DNA from: Helicobacter sp. 11S02596-1 | GTDB taxonomy: Bacteria > Campylobacterota > Campylobacteria > Campylobacterales > Helicobacteraceae | Assembly (NCBI RefSeq): GCF_002272825.1 | Contig: NZ_MLAM01000003.1 | Coordinates: 89,326 to 153,325 of the forward strand | DNA: 64,000 nt | Direction of reading: 5' to 3' | In this document: one piece after another, positions 1-8,545 of the stretch | How the letters are laid out: the number at the start of each line of letters is the position of its first letter | Numbering within the stretch: position 1 is the first letter of the stretch | Notes under the pieces: model-generated | What the model was told of the DNA's origin: nothing | Seen by the model: only the letters and a program-made list of their open reading frames with translations | The model's database searches: none | Translations under genes and position numbers: made by a program

Positions 1-38
1 ATAATGTTCCAAACCCGCCCCCTGCAAATAGGCAAAAG

Positions 39-295
39 TTAATAAACCTCTCTGCGGTGAGCGATACGGATAATGGTAATCAATAAAATATGTCCCTCTT
101 TGAGATAGATGATACGATAATCACCCGCACGTTTGAGGAATTTACCTTTAAGTGGCTTATCGTTGGCAAAATTACCCGCTTGGAGGGATTTGATTTTTGT
201 TGGCAATTAGCCTTTGCTTGATGACTTGGCTCACCATAGAGCTTTTGGTGTTTTTTAGATCACCGATGCATTTCTAGTGTAAAACATCAAAAGTC
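39..295 (-). pseudogene. Decayed RelE/ParE-family toxin gene
   Basis: Read on the minus strand, the last third gives a typical RelE-type C-terminus containing GDYRIIYLKEGHILLI and ending HRREVY before a stop at 39-41. The upstream part (TFDVLH, then GDLKNTKSSMVSQVIKQRL) resembles a RelE N-terminus. It lies in a different frame and is interrupted by a TAG at 274-276. A frameshift around 190-205 is needed to join the halves. No antitoxin gene is visible beside it; the next gene upstream is an outer-membrane protein. RelE toxins are ribosome-dependent mRNA endonucleases, but this copy cannot make a full protein. Family assignment rests on motif recognition only. Confidence 0.6.
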
Positions 296-332
296 AGATA
301 ATTGCATTATATTTTACCCACATTGATTTTAT

Positions 333-1092
333 TTAGAAAAAAAATATTAAACTTGCCGTAGTTGTTATCGGATATGACATTAGCTTTCCTCCCGATTCCA
401 ACACAGCCCAATCTATAGGTGGCTTATTCGTGCGAAGAGTTTCATAAACATAATACCTTGCCTCTAGTGGAATAGAACTTCTAAATAATGGAATTTTAAC
501 ATTAAATAATAAGGCGAATCTCTGTAACCTTATACGAAAACCCAGATTATAATCCATAATAAATGATGTATTGATACCATTATCAGAAGATTCGTGATTT
601 CTGCTAAAATCGTGAAAGGCAGGCTTTAACTCTTCTGATTCAATATAAATCATATAAAAATATAAACAATCGGGAGAATAACAACCTGAGGTAAATTCTT
701 TTGCATATAGAGAATATTTCAGACCCAAATCAAAGCCTGTAATAATTGCAAAATTAGGCATATAGTCTTGCGGTTCAAAAACATAGTTTATTCCAGCGGT
801 TAATGTTCCTTTATTGGGGTCATCGTGTGATAATAAAACAGACCCATTAAGATTTATTTGTATTCCATTAAAATCATCAAAAATATATTCTCCGCCAGCA
901 AAAAATTCTAAAGCTGGAACATTTTCTTTCCCTTTATCAGTATATTTTAAAAACTCAATATCGTATTTATCAAACGAATATCCAAATCCAATACCCAAAA
1001 AGCTCCTATATCCTTCTGCATTTCCTGTCGAAAAAAGCCCGATAAAAAGAATCACTAAAACTGGTATTTTAATGGGGGGGGGGGTTAAGCAT
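333..1092 (-). CDS. Phase-variable outer-membrane beta-barrel protein, out of frame as read
   Basis: About 250 residues form a putative outer-membrane barrel. After the poly-C tract comes a signal-peptide-like segment (IKIPVLVILFIGLFSTGNA) with likely cleavage before EGYRS. The rest has alternating polar/aromatic strands, and the protein ends in phenylalanine (SLIFFF), as many barrels do. The best start is ATG at 1092, preceded by AAGGA at six bases. From that ATG, the 11-C tract makes translation stop after seven codons; 10 or 13 C would join it to the barrel frame. The open frame can be extended upstream to 1145, but that gives an implausible N-terminus. I infer slipped-strand phase variation, OFF in this assembly. 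No specific function is recognised. Confidence 0.65.
1074..1084 (-). repeat. Poly-C(11) phase-variation tract
   Basis: Eleven consecutive G on the plus strand (C on the coding strand) lie four codons into the outer-membrane protein gene, just before its signal peptide. Tracts of this length slip readily in Helicobacter. Confidence 0.85.
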
Positions 1093-1185
1093 AAAGATTC
1101 CTTAATAAATTTAATTTTATAGCTCAAATGTCCATATAGTATCAAATTTAAGCTTAATTTAGTGTTTATTTTTGCATCAACTCTT

Positions 1186-3132
1186 TCAAACAGGTTGCAT
1201 TAACGCACGCAAGCGGTATTTAAACATCATCTTATCAAGTGCTTCCCAAATCACGAGCTTGGCATCTTCGTAAAACCCGCCAATCATATCATTTGGCAAA
1301 TGCAAACACGCTATCATTAGGCTTTGACACATATGTGCCAAAGACCCCTCTAGCAAAATCCCTACAAAAGGGGATGTCGAACTCTTTTTCACACACGCCA
1401 AATTCACCCGATCAATCAAGGCAAAAACCTCGCGCTTGGTAGAAACAGAGGTTTTGAAAATCTCGATTATTTCATCCTTGAAATCCGAAAGTTCCCCAGT
1501 ATAGAGGTCTTCTCGCACATCTGTAAAAACCTCTTTGGGATTTTTTCTAAAATAACTCTTAATTTGCTTGATGATTTTTTTCTTGTTGATTTTTGCCAAA
1601 TCAAATTCTTCCGCACGTGTGGGTCTAGCCCCCTGTATATACGCCCCTTCGCCGAGATTTAATGCCATCTTTGGCCCAAAGGTTTTGATCGCTTGGGTGA
1701 TCTGGTGCATTGAAAGTAAAAAAATCGAATCACTATAAACATTTTTATCAAAATTCCCCCGCACTACCATTGCAGAAGCAGGCAAAGCAAACGATTCCTT
1801 GCCATAAAAAGAATCCGAAGCGTGCTTACCAAACCCCTCAATATACCCACAATCCAAGCCACACATCAACACCTCACTGCCTAGCTGGCAAGCGAGTGCA
1901 AAGCCCGCATTCCCTACAAAAGGCGCGCTATATTCGATCACGCTTTTAGAACACCCAAGATACCCGCTCGCACTCCCCCCACGCATAAAGATATATGCCT
2001 CTTTGGCAAAATCAAGCACGCTAGGATTTACCATATTCCCGCATATCAGGGGCGTATCCCCCAATGGAGCGTCTTGTAAAACGTCCAAAAGATAATCAAT
2101 ACGTTCGATCTCTATCTGAAAATCTGGGGTAATCCCATAAGCTTTCAAGGGCTTTAACGCCGTGCCACAGCTAAAAATAATCATCTTGTTTTGATTGCTT
2201 TTGATAAATGGGAGCAACCCATCGAGGCTCGCACCATTGCCTACGACACAAATAGGCGCATTCACACGCTTTGGCAAGCTCAAAACGGGATTTTTAAGGG
2301 TTTTGAATGCGATGTTTTTGAAGCTATTATCCACCCCAATCATCTCATCTTCAAAGCTCCCCCATCCCCTCGCATTACTGGCATATTCCTCCTCGATGAC
2401 CTTTTGAGCTGCATCGATTTTGGGGCTAGCATAAAGCTTGAGTTCAAGGCGCAAAAAATTATTAGTAATCTTTTTTTGGGCAAAAAAATTGCGGATAAAA
2501 AATTTGTCAATAAGGTCTTTGACAAAAATATAGCAACTTTTGGGCGATGTGGCATTGAAAAGCTCGCAATAATCGACAAAATAGCAACTCACCCGAAAAA
2601 TATCGACATTTTCTTCAAAAATAAGCAACGAATGAAAAAACACCCCACGTTCGCGAATAAATTCCAAAAACAACCCGCCCAATAGCCCAAAAATCGTTGT
2701 TGTTGGGAGAAAAGAATGGCTTAAATAATATTCTTTAATCCCCCCGTGCTTGTGCAATAAATCGATGAATTGGTTGCAAGCAGCGCCTGTAATGGGGAGC
2801 TTGGAAGTATCCATTTTGTCGAGATAAATATGATTGGTGTGGATTTTCCATTTTGCATTTGACACGGGCGAATGTGCCAAATCCTCACAAACCCGCACCA
2901 TCTGATGCCCATTTTCATCGCAAGGATAGGTGAGTTGTTGGTTTTTGAGATTGATGATATTAAGCCCCTTTTCATCAAACAAGAGATTATATTCGCTTGG
3001 CGGGGTTTTGAGCGTGTCAAAAAGTCGCGGGGAAGTCTGCTGGAAAAACTCCATATTCTTGGCAAATCTTTTTGAGATCTCATTCTCAATCTCGGATTTA
3101 TCATTGTTTTTCAAAATTTCCAAAAGTGTCAT
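1186..3132 (-). CDS. Maf-family (DUF115) motility accessory factor
   Basis: This 648-residue protein carries the DUF115/MAF_flag10 core. The motif VGNGASLDG is followed by a segment with FSCGTALKPLKAYGITPDF, and both match the family pattern around residues 290-350. The flanking N- and C-terminal regions are those of Campylobacter/Helicobacter Maf proteins. These are implicated in transferring pseudaminic or legionaminic acid onto flagellin and are needed for motility in several species. The start at 3132 has AAGGA five bases upstream. The gene stands alone, with no sugar-biosynthesis genes in the window. Its exact donor sugar and acceptor cannot be read from sequence. Confidence 0.8.
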   Translation of the reverse strand: MTLLEILKNNDKSEIENEISKRFAKNMEFFQQTSPRLFDTLKTPPSEYNLLFDEKGLNIINLKNQQLTYPCDENGHQMVRVCEDLAHSPVSNAKWKIHTNHIYLDKMDTSKLPITGAACNQFIDLLHKHGGIKEYYLSHSFLPTTTIFGLLGGLFLEFIRERGVFFHSLLIFEENVDIFRVSCYFVDYCELFNATSPKSCYIFVKDLIDKFFIRNFFAQKKITNNFLRLELKLYASPKIDAAQKVIEEEYASNARGWGSFEDEMIGVDNSFKNIAFKTLKNPVLSLPKRVNAPICVVGNGASLDGLLPFIKSNQNKMIIFSCGTALKPLKAYGITPDFQIEIERIDYLLDVLQDAPLGDTPLICGNMVNPSVLDFAKEAYIFMRGGSASGYLGCSKSVIEYSAPFVGNAGFALACQLGSEVLMCGLDCGYIEGFGKHASDSFYGKESFALPASAMVVRGNFDKNVYSDSIFLLSMHQITQAIKTFGPKMALNLGEGAYIQGARPTRAEEFDLAKINKKKIIKQIKSYFRKNPKEVFTDVREDLYTGELSDFKDEIIEIFKTSVSTKREVFALIDRVNLACVKKSSTSPFVGILLEGSLAHMCQSLMIACLHLPNDMIGGFYEDAKLVIWEALDKMMFKYRLRALMQPV

Positions 3133-3292
3133 TCCAATCCTTGAGATAAAGTTATTTTTTGATTAATTTGATGAATTATTTTATATTTTATTGAACTTTT
3201 TTCATCAAAATCGCTTGAATTTCCCCCTAAGCTTAAGCTGTTAAAATGATGGTCTCAAAACGATTTTCAAAATGTATCAAAACGAGGCTAAG

Positions 3293-3511
3293 ATGTCAAA
3301 ATTTGCCTATTTATTCAAAAAGTTTTCTCTATTGTATATTGAGGGGTTCAAAACAATGCAGTTGGGAAAAACGCTTTGGAAGATTATCATTATCAAGCTA
3401 ATTGTGATGTTTGGGATTTTGAAAATCTTTATATTTGATAAAAACATTGACAATATGTTCAGCACCAACGAACAAAAAAGTGCTTTTGTGTTAGAAAACT
3501 TAACAAAATAA
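3293..3511 (+). CDS. DUF4492 small membrane protein upstream of cydA
   Basis: This 72-residue protein has one hydrophobic segment (TLWKIIIIKLIVMFGILKIF) preceded by YIEGFKTMQLGKTLW, the hallmark of DUF4492. The start at 3293 is chosen because GAGG precedes it; an upstream ATG at 3272 lacks such a site. The gene ends nine bases before cydA in the same direction. DUF4492 genes commonly precede cydA in Bacteroidetes and epsilonproteobacteria. A role in assembly or stability of the bd oxidase is inferred from that context, by analogy to small subunits such as CydX. No function is proven. Confidence 0.75.
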   Translation: MSKFAYLFKKFSLLYIEGFKTMQLGKTLWKIIIIKLIVMFGILKIFIFDKNIDNMFSTNEQKSAFVLENLTK

Positions 3512-3520
3512 GGAGAAAGT

Positions 3521-5095
3521 ATGGATTTTTCAAGCGTGGATTACTCAAGGGCGCAATTTGGTCTGACTGCCCTGTATCATTTCTTGTTTGTGCCCTTGAC
3601 GCTTGGGCTTTCTTTTATCATCGCCATAATGGAAAGTATCTATGTCAAGACTGGCAAAGAGGAATGGAAAAAGATCACGAAATTTTGGATGGGGCTTTTT
3701 GGGGTAAATTTCGCTATCGGGGTGGCTACGGGCATTATTATGGAGTTTGAATTTGGCACAAACTGGGCAAATTATTCTTGGTTTGTGGGTGATATTTTTG
3801 GCGCGCCCTTAGCCGTTGAGGGGATTATGGCGTTTTTCTTGGAAGCGACATTTTTTGCGGTGATGTTTTTTGGCTGGGACAAAGTGTCAAAAAAATTCCA
3901 CCTGCTTTCTACGTGGCTTGTGGCGATCGGGAGTAATCTGAGTGCGTTTTGGATACTCGTTGCTAATGCCTGGATGCAATACCCCATCGGCACGACATTC
4001 AACCCACAAAGTGCCAGAAATGAGATGACAAGCTTTTGGGATGTCGCCCTCTCGCCTGTGGCGATCTCAAAGTTTTTGCATACCATCGGGAGTGGTTATG
4101 TCATCAGTGCGTTGTTTGTGATGGGTGTATCGGCTTTTTTCCTTTTAAAAAACAGGGATTTTTGGGCAGCCAAAAAAAGCTTGATTATAGGGGCGAGCTT
4201 TGGGCTTATCACAGCGATTTTTTTGATGTTTAGCGGGGATGAGAGTGCTTATCGGGTTACCCAACACCAGCCGATGAAACTCGCAGCGATGGAGGGGATT
4301 TACAAAGGCGAGGAGCGGGCTTCTTTGGTTGCCTTTGGGATTTTAAACCCCAAAAAACAGCCTGGGGATGATCAAGAAACATTTTTATTCAATCTTCAAA
4401 TCCCTTATGCCCTCTCCATACTAGGCAATCGCTCAATTGATAGCTTCGTGCCTGGAATCGATGATCTCATCTATGGGAATGAGAAATTTTCCATCCCGCC
4501 AATGCAAGAACGACTTGAAAGTGGCAAGCTAGCTAGGGAAGCACTCAAAGACTACAAAGAAGCCAAAGCCCAAAATAACACCCAAGCCTTGCAGAATGCC
4601 CAGAGTATCTTGGAAGCAAATATGAAGAATTTTGGCTATGGCTTTTTAGATGATGTCAAAGATACTATCCCGCCGATTGCTACGACATTTTATAGCTTCC
4701 ATTTGATGGTAGCATTGGGGAGTTATTTTTTGGTTTTATTTATCGTGGTGCTTTATTTGAGTATGGCAAATTCGATCGAAAAATACAAAAAAATCCTCTG
4801 GCTTTGTGTGTTGAGTATCCCTTTGGGCTATATCGCTGCAGAAGCGGGTTGGATAGTCGCCGAAGTGGGTCGGCAACCTTGGGCGATCCAAGATTTGATG
4901 CCAGTAAGGATCGCAGCGACCCATCTCTCAAGCGTGAATGTCGGTATTTCGCTCGTGATATTTGCGGTCCTTTTTACCGCACTTTTGATTGCTGAAATCT
5001 CGATTATGCTTAAACAAATCAAATTGGGTTTTGAAAATCCTATGTTCTTCAAATCCACACACCAAAAGGGGCAAAAGGAGGGGCAAGATGTTTGA
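3521..5095 (+). CDS. cydA: Cytochrome bd ubiquinol oxidase subunit I
   Basis: This 524-residue multi-spanning protein oxidises quinol and reduces oxygen in the inner membrane together with CydB. His20 (in LTALYHFLF) matches the high-spin heme ligand. The motifs GDESAYRVTQHQPMKLAA and GRQPWAIQDLMP are classic CydA landmarks. The stretch between them, including IPYALSILGNRSIDS and a region of about 100 residues ending KNFGYGF, corresponds to the long E. coli-type Q-loop as I remember it, not the short CioA form. AGGAG precedes the ATG by four bases. It overlaps cydB by eight bases. High oxygen affinity is a family property, not something shown here. Confidence 0.95.
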   Translation: MDFSSVDYSRAQFGLTALYHFLFVPLTLGLSFIIAIMESIYVKTGKEEWKKITKFWMGLFGVNFAIGVATGIIMEFEFGTNWANYSWFVGDIFGAPLAVEGIMAFFLEATFFAVMFFGWDKVSKKFHLLSTWLVAIGSNLSAFWILVANAWMQYPIGTTFNPQSARNEMTSFWDVALSPVAISKFLHTIGSGYVISALFVMGVSAFFLLKNRDFWAAKKSLIIGASFGLITAIFLMFSGDESAYRVTQHQPMKLAAMEGIYKGEERASLVAFGILNPKKQPGDDQETFLFNLQIPYALSILGNRSIDSFVPGIDDLIYGNEKFSIPPMQERLESGKLAREALKDYKEAKAQNNTQALQNAQSILEANMKNFGYGFLDDVKDTIPPIATTFYSFHLMVALGSYFLVLFIVVLYLSMANSIEKYKKILWLCVLSIPLGYIAAEAGWIVAEVGRQPWAIQDLMPVRIAATHLSSVNVGISLVIFAVLFTALLIAEISIMLKQIKLGFENPMFFKSTHQKGQKEGQDV

Positions 5096-6227
5096 GGTAT
5101 GGAGTTTGCACCAACTGCAGGTTTATTGGTGGTGTATCATCAGTTTGTTGGGTGGTTTGCTGGTGATGATGTTTTTTGTCCAAGGTGGGCAATCGCTTTT
5201 AGGCACGCTCGCAAAGACAGAATTGGAAAAAACCCTCATCATCAATTCGCTTGGTCGCAAATGGGAATTGACTTTCACAACATTGGTTTTGTTTGGCGGG
5301 GCAGCATTTGCGGCGTTTCCGTTGTTTTATGCTACGAGTTTTGGCGGGGCATATTGGGTGTGGCTGTGTATTTTGTTTTGCTTCATTCTGCAGGCTGTCG
5401 CTTATGAGTTTAGGAGTAAGCCTGCGAATGTCTGGGGCAAAAAAACTTATGAGATATTTTTATATATCAATGGGTATTTAGGGGTCTTTCTCATCGGCGT
5501 GGCGGTCAGCACGTTTTTTTCAGGCTCGAGTTTCGAGCTAGGCGAGCATAATTTTGTATATTGGCAAAGCCCATTTCGTGGTCTTGAGCAATTGCAAAAC
5601 CCCGCAAATTACCTGCTCGGCTTTGCGCTTGTGTTTCTCTCACGAATCCTTGGGGCGAGCTATCTTTTCAATCATATCGATCAAATCATCATCAGGCAAC
5701 GAGCCAAGCGAGCCATCCTTATCAACACATTGCTTTTCTTGCCATTTTTTCTTGGGTTTGTTGCTTGGATATGCCTCAAAGATGGCTTTCATATCGTCAA
5801 AAATGGAGAAAATATCGGGGAGATTGTGATGGTGAGCCACCAATATTTTCTTGCTTTTATAGAACAACCTTATTTGCTTGCGATATTCCTCATCGGGGTC
5901 ATCGGGGTATTATTGGGCATTTATTTGAATGTCTTTAAAGACTATACACGATCAATTTTTATCCTCGGGGCGGGCAGTGTTCTTGCGGTAATGGCGGTGT
6001 TTTTGAATGTCGGCTTGGGAGGGAGTGCATTTTATCCATCCACCTACGCACTTTCAAGTTCGCTCACCATTATGAATGCATCTTCAAGCCATTACACACT
6101 CGTGGCGATGAGCTATGTATCGCTATTTATCCCCTTTGTGCTTGCTTATATCGTGTATGTTTGGTATTGTATGGATAGGGTCAAAATCAGCGAAGAAGAA
6201 ATCAAAAAATCCGAACACCTTTATTAG
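5088..6227 (+). CDS. cydB: Cytochrome bd ubiquinol oxidase subunit II
   Basis: This 379-residue multi-spanning partner of CydA starts MFEVWSLHQLQVYWW, a typical CydB N-terminus. The ATG at 5088 lies within the last codons of cydA and is preceded by AGGAGGGG. A longer frame from 4989 only runs inside cydA. The operon is DUF4492-cydA-cydB. The first structured repeat (module A, copy 1) starts 23 bases after the stop and is in the same orientation, so it is probably co-transcribed. H. pylori lacks bd oxidase, to my knowledge, so this is a metabolic difference. Confidence 0.93.
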   Translation: MFEVWSLHQLQVYWWCIISLLGGLLVMMFFVQGGQSLLGTLAKTELEKTLIINSLGRKWELTFTTLVLFGGAAFAAFPLFYATSFGGAYWVWLCILFCFILQAVAYEFRSKPANVWGKKTYEIFLYINGYLGVFLIGVAVSTFFSGSSFELGEHNFVYWQSPFRGLEQLQNPANYLLGFALVFLSRILGASYLFNHIDQIIIRQRAKRAILINTLLFLPFFLGFVAWICLKDGFHIVKNGENIGEIVMVSHQYFLAFIEQPYLLAIFLIGVIGVLLGIYLNVFKDYTRSIFILGAGSVLAVMAVFLNVGLGGSAFYPSTYALSSSLTIMNASSSHYTLVAMSYVSLFIPFVLAYIVYVWYCMDRVKISEEEIKKSEHLY

Positions 6228-6250
6228 TTACTCGGTCTTTCATTATATAG

Positions 6251-6316
6251 ACTCGGTTCGCTAGGGCGAACCTGAAGACCACTTCGGGCAGTAAAACTGC
6301 CCTACGTTCCTAAAGT
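6251..6316 (+). repeat. Hairpin repeat module A, copy 1
   Basis: It starts ACTCG, then stem 1 (GGTTCGC/GCGAACC), linker CTGAAGACC, stem 2 (GGGCAG/CTGCCC) and the tail GTTCCTAAAGT. It begins 23 nt after the cydB stop in sense orientation. Confidence 0.85.
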
Positions 6317-6317
6317 A

Positions 6318-6370
6318 ACCATCTCATATTCAAGCAAGCTTGAATATTGGAGATAAATTTTAGAGGTTTT
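6318..6370 (+). repeat. Hairpin repeat module C, copy 1
   Basis: The outer stem is ATCTC/GAGAT. The inner stem ATATTCAAGC/GCTTGAATAT is perfect. The common tail of modules C and D follows in the variant form TTTTAGAGGTTTT. It directly abuts module A copy 1. Confidence 0.8.
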
Positions 6371-6381
6371 TATTATGCTTT

Positions 6382-6449
6382 ACTCGATTTGTTTAAAAAC
6401 AAACCTGAAGACCGCTCCAAGAGGCAAAGCCTCTTTTCGTTCCTAAAGT
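6382..6449 (+). repeat. Hairpin repeat module A, copy 2
   Basis: Stem 1 is TTTGTTT/AAACAAA and stem 2 is AGAGGC/GCCTCT. The invariant parts ACTCG, CTGAAGACCGCT and GTTCCTAAAGT are intact. Confidence 0.85.
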
Positions 6450-6582
6450 TCAGAGTTAATTTATGCTTTATTCCCAAAGGCTCTCGCCTGCTGGCTTTTT
6501 TTAATGCTTTAAACTTTTTAATCGCAAAAGAAATTTCACCCGCCCGCCCGTTGTTTATCCCACCCCTAACCTGCCGTCTGCT

Positions 6583-6655
6583 ATGCCCTTGCGGGCATAT
6601 ACGCATCGGCGTGCGAGGCTACCAGAGCCAAGCAGTTGGCTCTGGCTTACGCCTC
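6583..6655 (+). repeat. Hairpin repeat module B, copy 1
   Basis: First hairpin: GCCG/CGGC closes an inner stem TATGCCC/GGGCATA. Second hairpin: GAGGC/GCCTC closes CAGAGCC/GGCTCTG around the loop AAGCAGTT. Other copies use different but still paired bases. Confidence 0.8.
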
Positions 6656-6744
6656 TCCCCCAATTAACCCACGAAAAGAATAAGCCTCCGTTCCTTTTCG
6701 GCTCAAATATTTATCGATGGGAGGGGAAGTCGTTTGCTTGTGTC

Positions 6745-6905
6745 CTTTAGGAACAGGAGGAGCATTAAAAAAGATAACTGCTTGTCTTAACTAGCTCCGC
6801 ACGGCGATGGTTTTATGCGACTATCAGAAGCATAGCAATACGCCCAAACCTTAATTGCTTGCCCGAAATGGTCTTCAGATTCAGTTTTTCAAAACTGAAT
6901 CGAGT
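6745..6905 (-). repeat. Module A copy 3 carrying an internal module B
   Basis: On the minus strand, ACTCG leads into stem 1 (GATTCAGTTTT/AAAACTGAATC), then CTGAAGACC, then a module B insertion in place of a simple stem 2, and the tail TTCCTAAAG. Confidence 0.8.
6759..6845 (-). repeat. Hairpin repeat module B, copy 2
   Basis: It lies inside module A copy 3. GGCG/CGCC closes TATGC/GCATA in the first hairpin. GGAGC/GCTCC closes AAGA/TCTT in the second, and the loop still contains AAGCAGTT. Confidence 0.75.
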
Positions 6906-6999
6906 AAAAAATAATAAAACAAAATCGGCGGTCGCACTACTGCAACCTTGTTTCCGATTTTTCACAGCACACAAGCACGACAAAAGAACATTTATTTTT

Positions 7000-7072
7000 A
7001 CTCGGTTTGTTTTGAAAAAACAGACCTGAAGACCGCTCCGCAAGATATGAAATCTTGCAACGTTGCTAAAGT
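7000..7072 (+). repeat. Hairpin repeat module A, copy 4
   Basis: Stem 1 GGTTTGTTTT/AAAACAGACC includes one G-U-type pair. Stem 2 is GCAAGAT/ATCTTGC. The conserved linker CTGAAGACCGCT and the tail GCTAAAGT are present. Confidence 0.85.
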
Positions 7073-7174
7073 ATTCTAACCCACCCGCCCGATTTATTCC
7101 AAACTAACGTAAAAATACCAACCCAAGTCAGGCGGGCAAAGTTTCAAAGGTTTTATAAAAAAGTTTAATTTTGA

Positions 7175-7180
7175 TAAAAT
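7175..7180 (+). promoter_or_regulatory. Probable -10 box for pgk
   Basis: TTGATAAAAT lies in an A/T-rich stretch 35 bases before the pgk start. It fits the Helicobacter pattern of a recognisable -10 with no clear -35. Confidence 0.45.
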
Positions 7181-7215
7181 TACGTTTTTAATATTTTATT
7201 CAAAAAGGATTCTCT

Positions 7216-8427
7216 ATGCTACAAGTCGCTAGTATCACGCTAATGCAGCAAACAAAGAGCATCCGTGATGTCATTATCGCTGATAAAAAAATCTTGATTC
7301 GGGTCGATTTCAACGTCCCAATGGATAAGGATTTTAACATTTCTGATGACACACGTATGCGAGAAGCCCTCCCAACGATTGATTATTGTATCGATAATAA
7401 TGCCCAATCCATCATCCTCGTGAGCCATCTTGGGCGCCCCAAAGACAAAAATCCCGAATTTTCACTCAAACACATCCTCAAGCGCCTAGAAAGGCTTTTG
7501 GGTAGAGATGTCGCATTTGCAGATAATATCGAATCTGCTCGCATACTCCAAAACACACTGCCTAAAGGCGGGGTTATCTTGCTAGAAAATATCCGTTTTT
7601 ATGAGGGTGAGGAAAAAAACTCTCAAGAGCTTAGCGAAGAGCTCGCAAGCTTGTGCGATATCTATGTCAATGACGCTTTTGGCACCAGCCACCGCGCACA
7701 TTCTAGCACGTATGGCGTGGCGGGGTTTGTGAAAGAAAAAGTTGCGGGGCTTTTGCTCAAAAAAGAAATCGATTCATTTGCCAAAGCACTGGCAAACCCC
7801 CTCAAGCCCGTTTTGCTCATCGTTGGGGGGAGCAAGGTAAGCTCCAAGCTCGATCTCCTCTTTAATATCTTAGATGTCGTCGATAAAATCATCATCGGCG
7901 GGGCAATGAGCAATACTTTCCTCAAAGCCCTAGGATACGATATGCAAAAATCCCTGATTGAAGAAGCGCTCATTGAAGATGCAAAAAAAATCCTCAGCCT
8001 TGCCAAAACAAAAAATGTCAAGATTTATTTGCCTGTCGATGTCGTCAGCACCGATGATATCAAAGAACACAAAAACATAAAAATCACCCCCGCCCAAGAT
8101 GTGCCTGAAGGCTATATGGCTGTAGATATGGGGCCAGCGACTACGAAGCTTTTTGCCCAAGTGGTGCATTCTAGCCAGACTATCATCTGGAATGGCCCGC
8201 TTGGAATCTATGAAATCTCGCAGTTTTCACGTGGGACATTCAATATCGCCCATTCGATTGCTGATACCTATGCGTTTTCTCTTATCGGCGGGGGCGATAC
8301 CGCTGATGCGATCGATAAAGCCGGCGAGAGGGATAATATGAGTTTTATTTCGACCGGTGGCGGGGCTTCTTTGGAACTGCTAGAAGGTAAAATTTTACCC
8401 GCATTTGAGGTATTGGATAAAAAATAA
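7216..8427 (+). CDS. pgk: Phosphoglycerate kinase
   Basis: This 403-residue cytoplasmic enzyme interconverts 1,3-bisphosphoglycerate/ADP and 3-phosphoglycerate/ATP in glycolysis and gluconeogenesis. Recognisable motifs are ILIRVDFNVPMD near the N-terminus, LVSHLGRPK (substrate binding), FVNDAFGTSHRAHSST, LLIVGGSKVSSK and the nucleotide loop LIGGGDTADAI followed by FISTGGGASLELLEG. The start at 7216 is preceded by AAGGA. The first ten residues are an extension also seen in H. pylori Pgk, as I recall. It is transcribed alone, downstream of the repeat region. Confidence 0.96.
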   Translation: MLQVASITLMQQTKSIRDVIIADKKILIRVDFNVPMDKDFNISDDTRMREALPTIDYCIDNNAQSIILVSHLGRPKDKNPEFSLKHILKRLERLLGRDVAFADNIESARILQNTLPKGGVILLENIRFYEGEEKNSQELSEELASLCDIYVNDAFGTSHRAHSSTYGVAGFVKEKVAGLLLKKEIDSFAKALANPLKPVLLIVGGSKVSSKLDLLFNILDVVDKIIIGGAMSNTFLKALGYDMQKSLIEEALIEDAKKILSLAKTKNVKIYLPVDVVSTDDIKEHKNIKITPAQDVPEGYMAVDMGPATTKLFAQVVHSSQTIIWNGPLGIYEISQFSRGTFNIAHSIADTYAFSLIGGGDTADAIDKAGERDNMSFISTGGGASLELLEGKILPAFEVLDKK

Positions 8428-8545
8428 GTTATCATTAGTGATATTGATTAGCAGAGCTGAGGATTTTTGGTTCGATGGTGGTGAGGCTTGCGGGCTGTTG
8501 GTAGCGATAAATCTGCAAGGTAAAATGAGATAAAAAGGTGAAAAT

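Larger units (their letters stand above)
6228..7215. other. About 1 kb intergenic region built of hairpin-repeat modules
   Basis: No convincing protein gene is present between cydB and pgk. The stretch holds module A copies at 6251, 6382 and 7000 (plus) and 6745-6905 (minus), module C at 6318 and module B at 6583 and 6759. The remaining pieces are degraded, C/G-rich fragments of the same family. Only the last 60 bases look like a normal promoter and leader for pgk. Confidence 0.8.

Noticed and set aside
1239..3166. Plus-strand open frames opposite the Maf gene
   Set aside because: They are low-complexity shadows of the real minus-strand gene, without ribosome-binding sites.
6251..6370. Simple intrinsic terminators as the explanation for module A
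   Set aside because: The hairpins follow stop codons, but there is no U-run after them, the linkers are invariant, and the modules occur in multiples and in non-terminal places.
6228..7215. Insertion sequence or transposon
   Set aside because: No transposase-like frame is found in any repeat region; open frames there are short and differ between copies.
8428..8545. Possible RNA gene between pgk and corA
   Set aside because: No tRNA or stable fold was recognised in these 118 bases; only a ribosome-binding site before corA.
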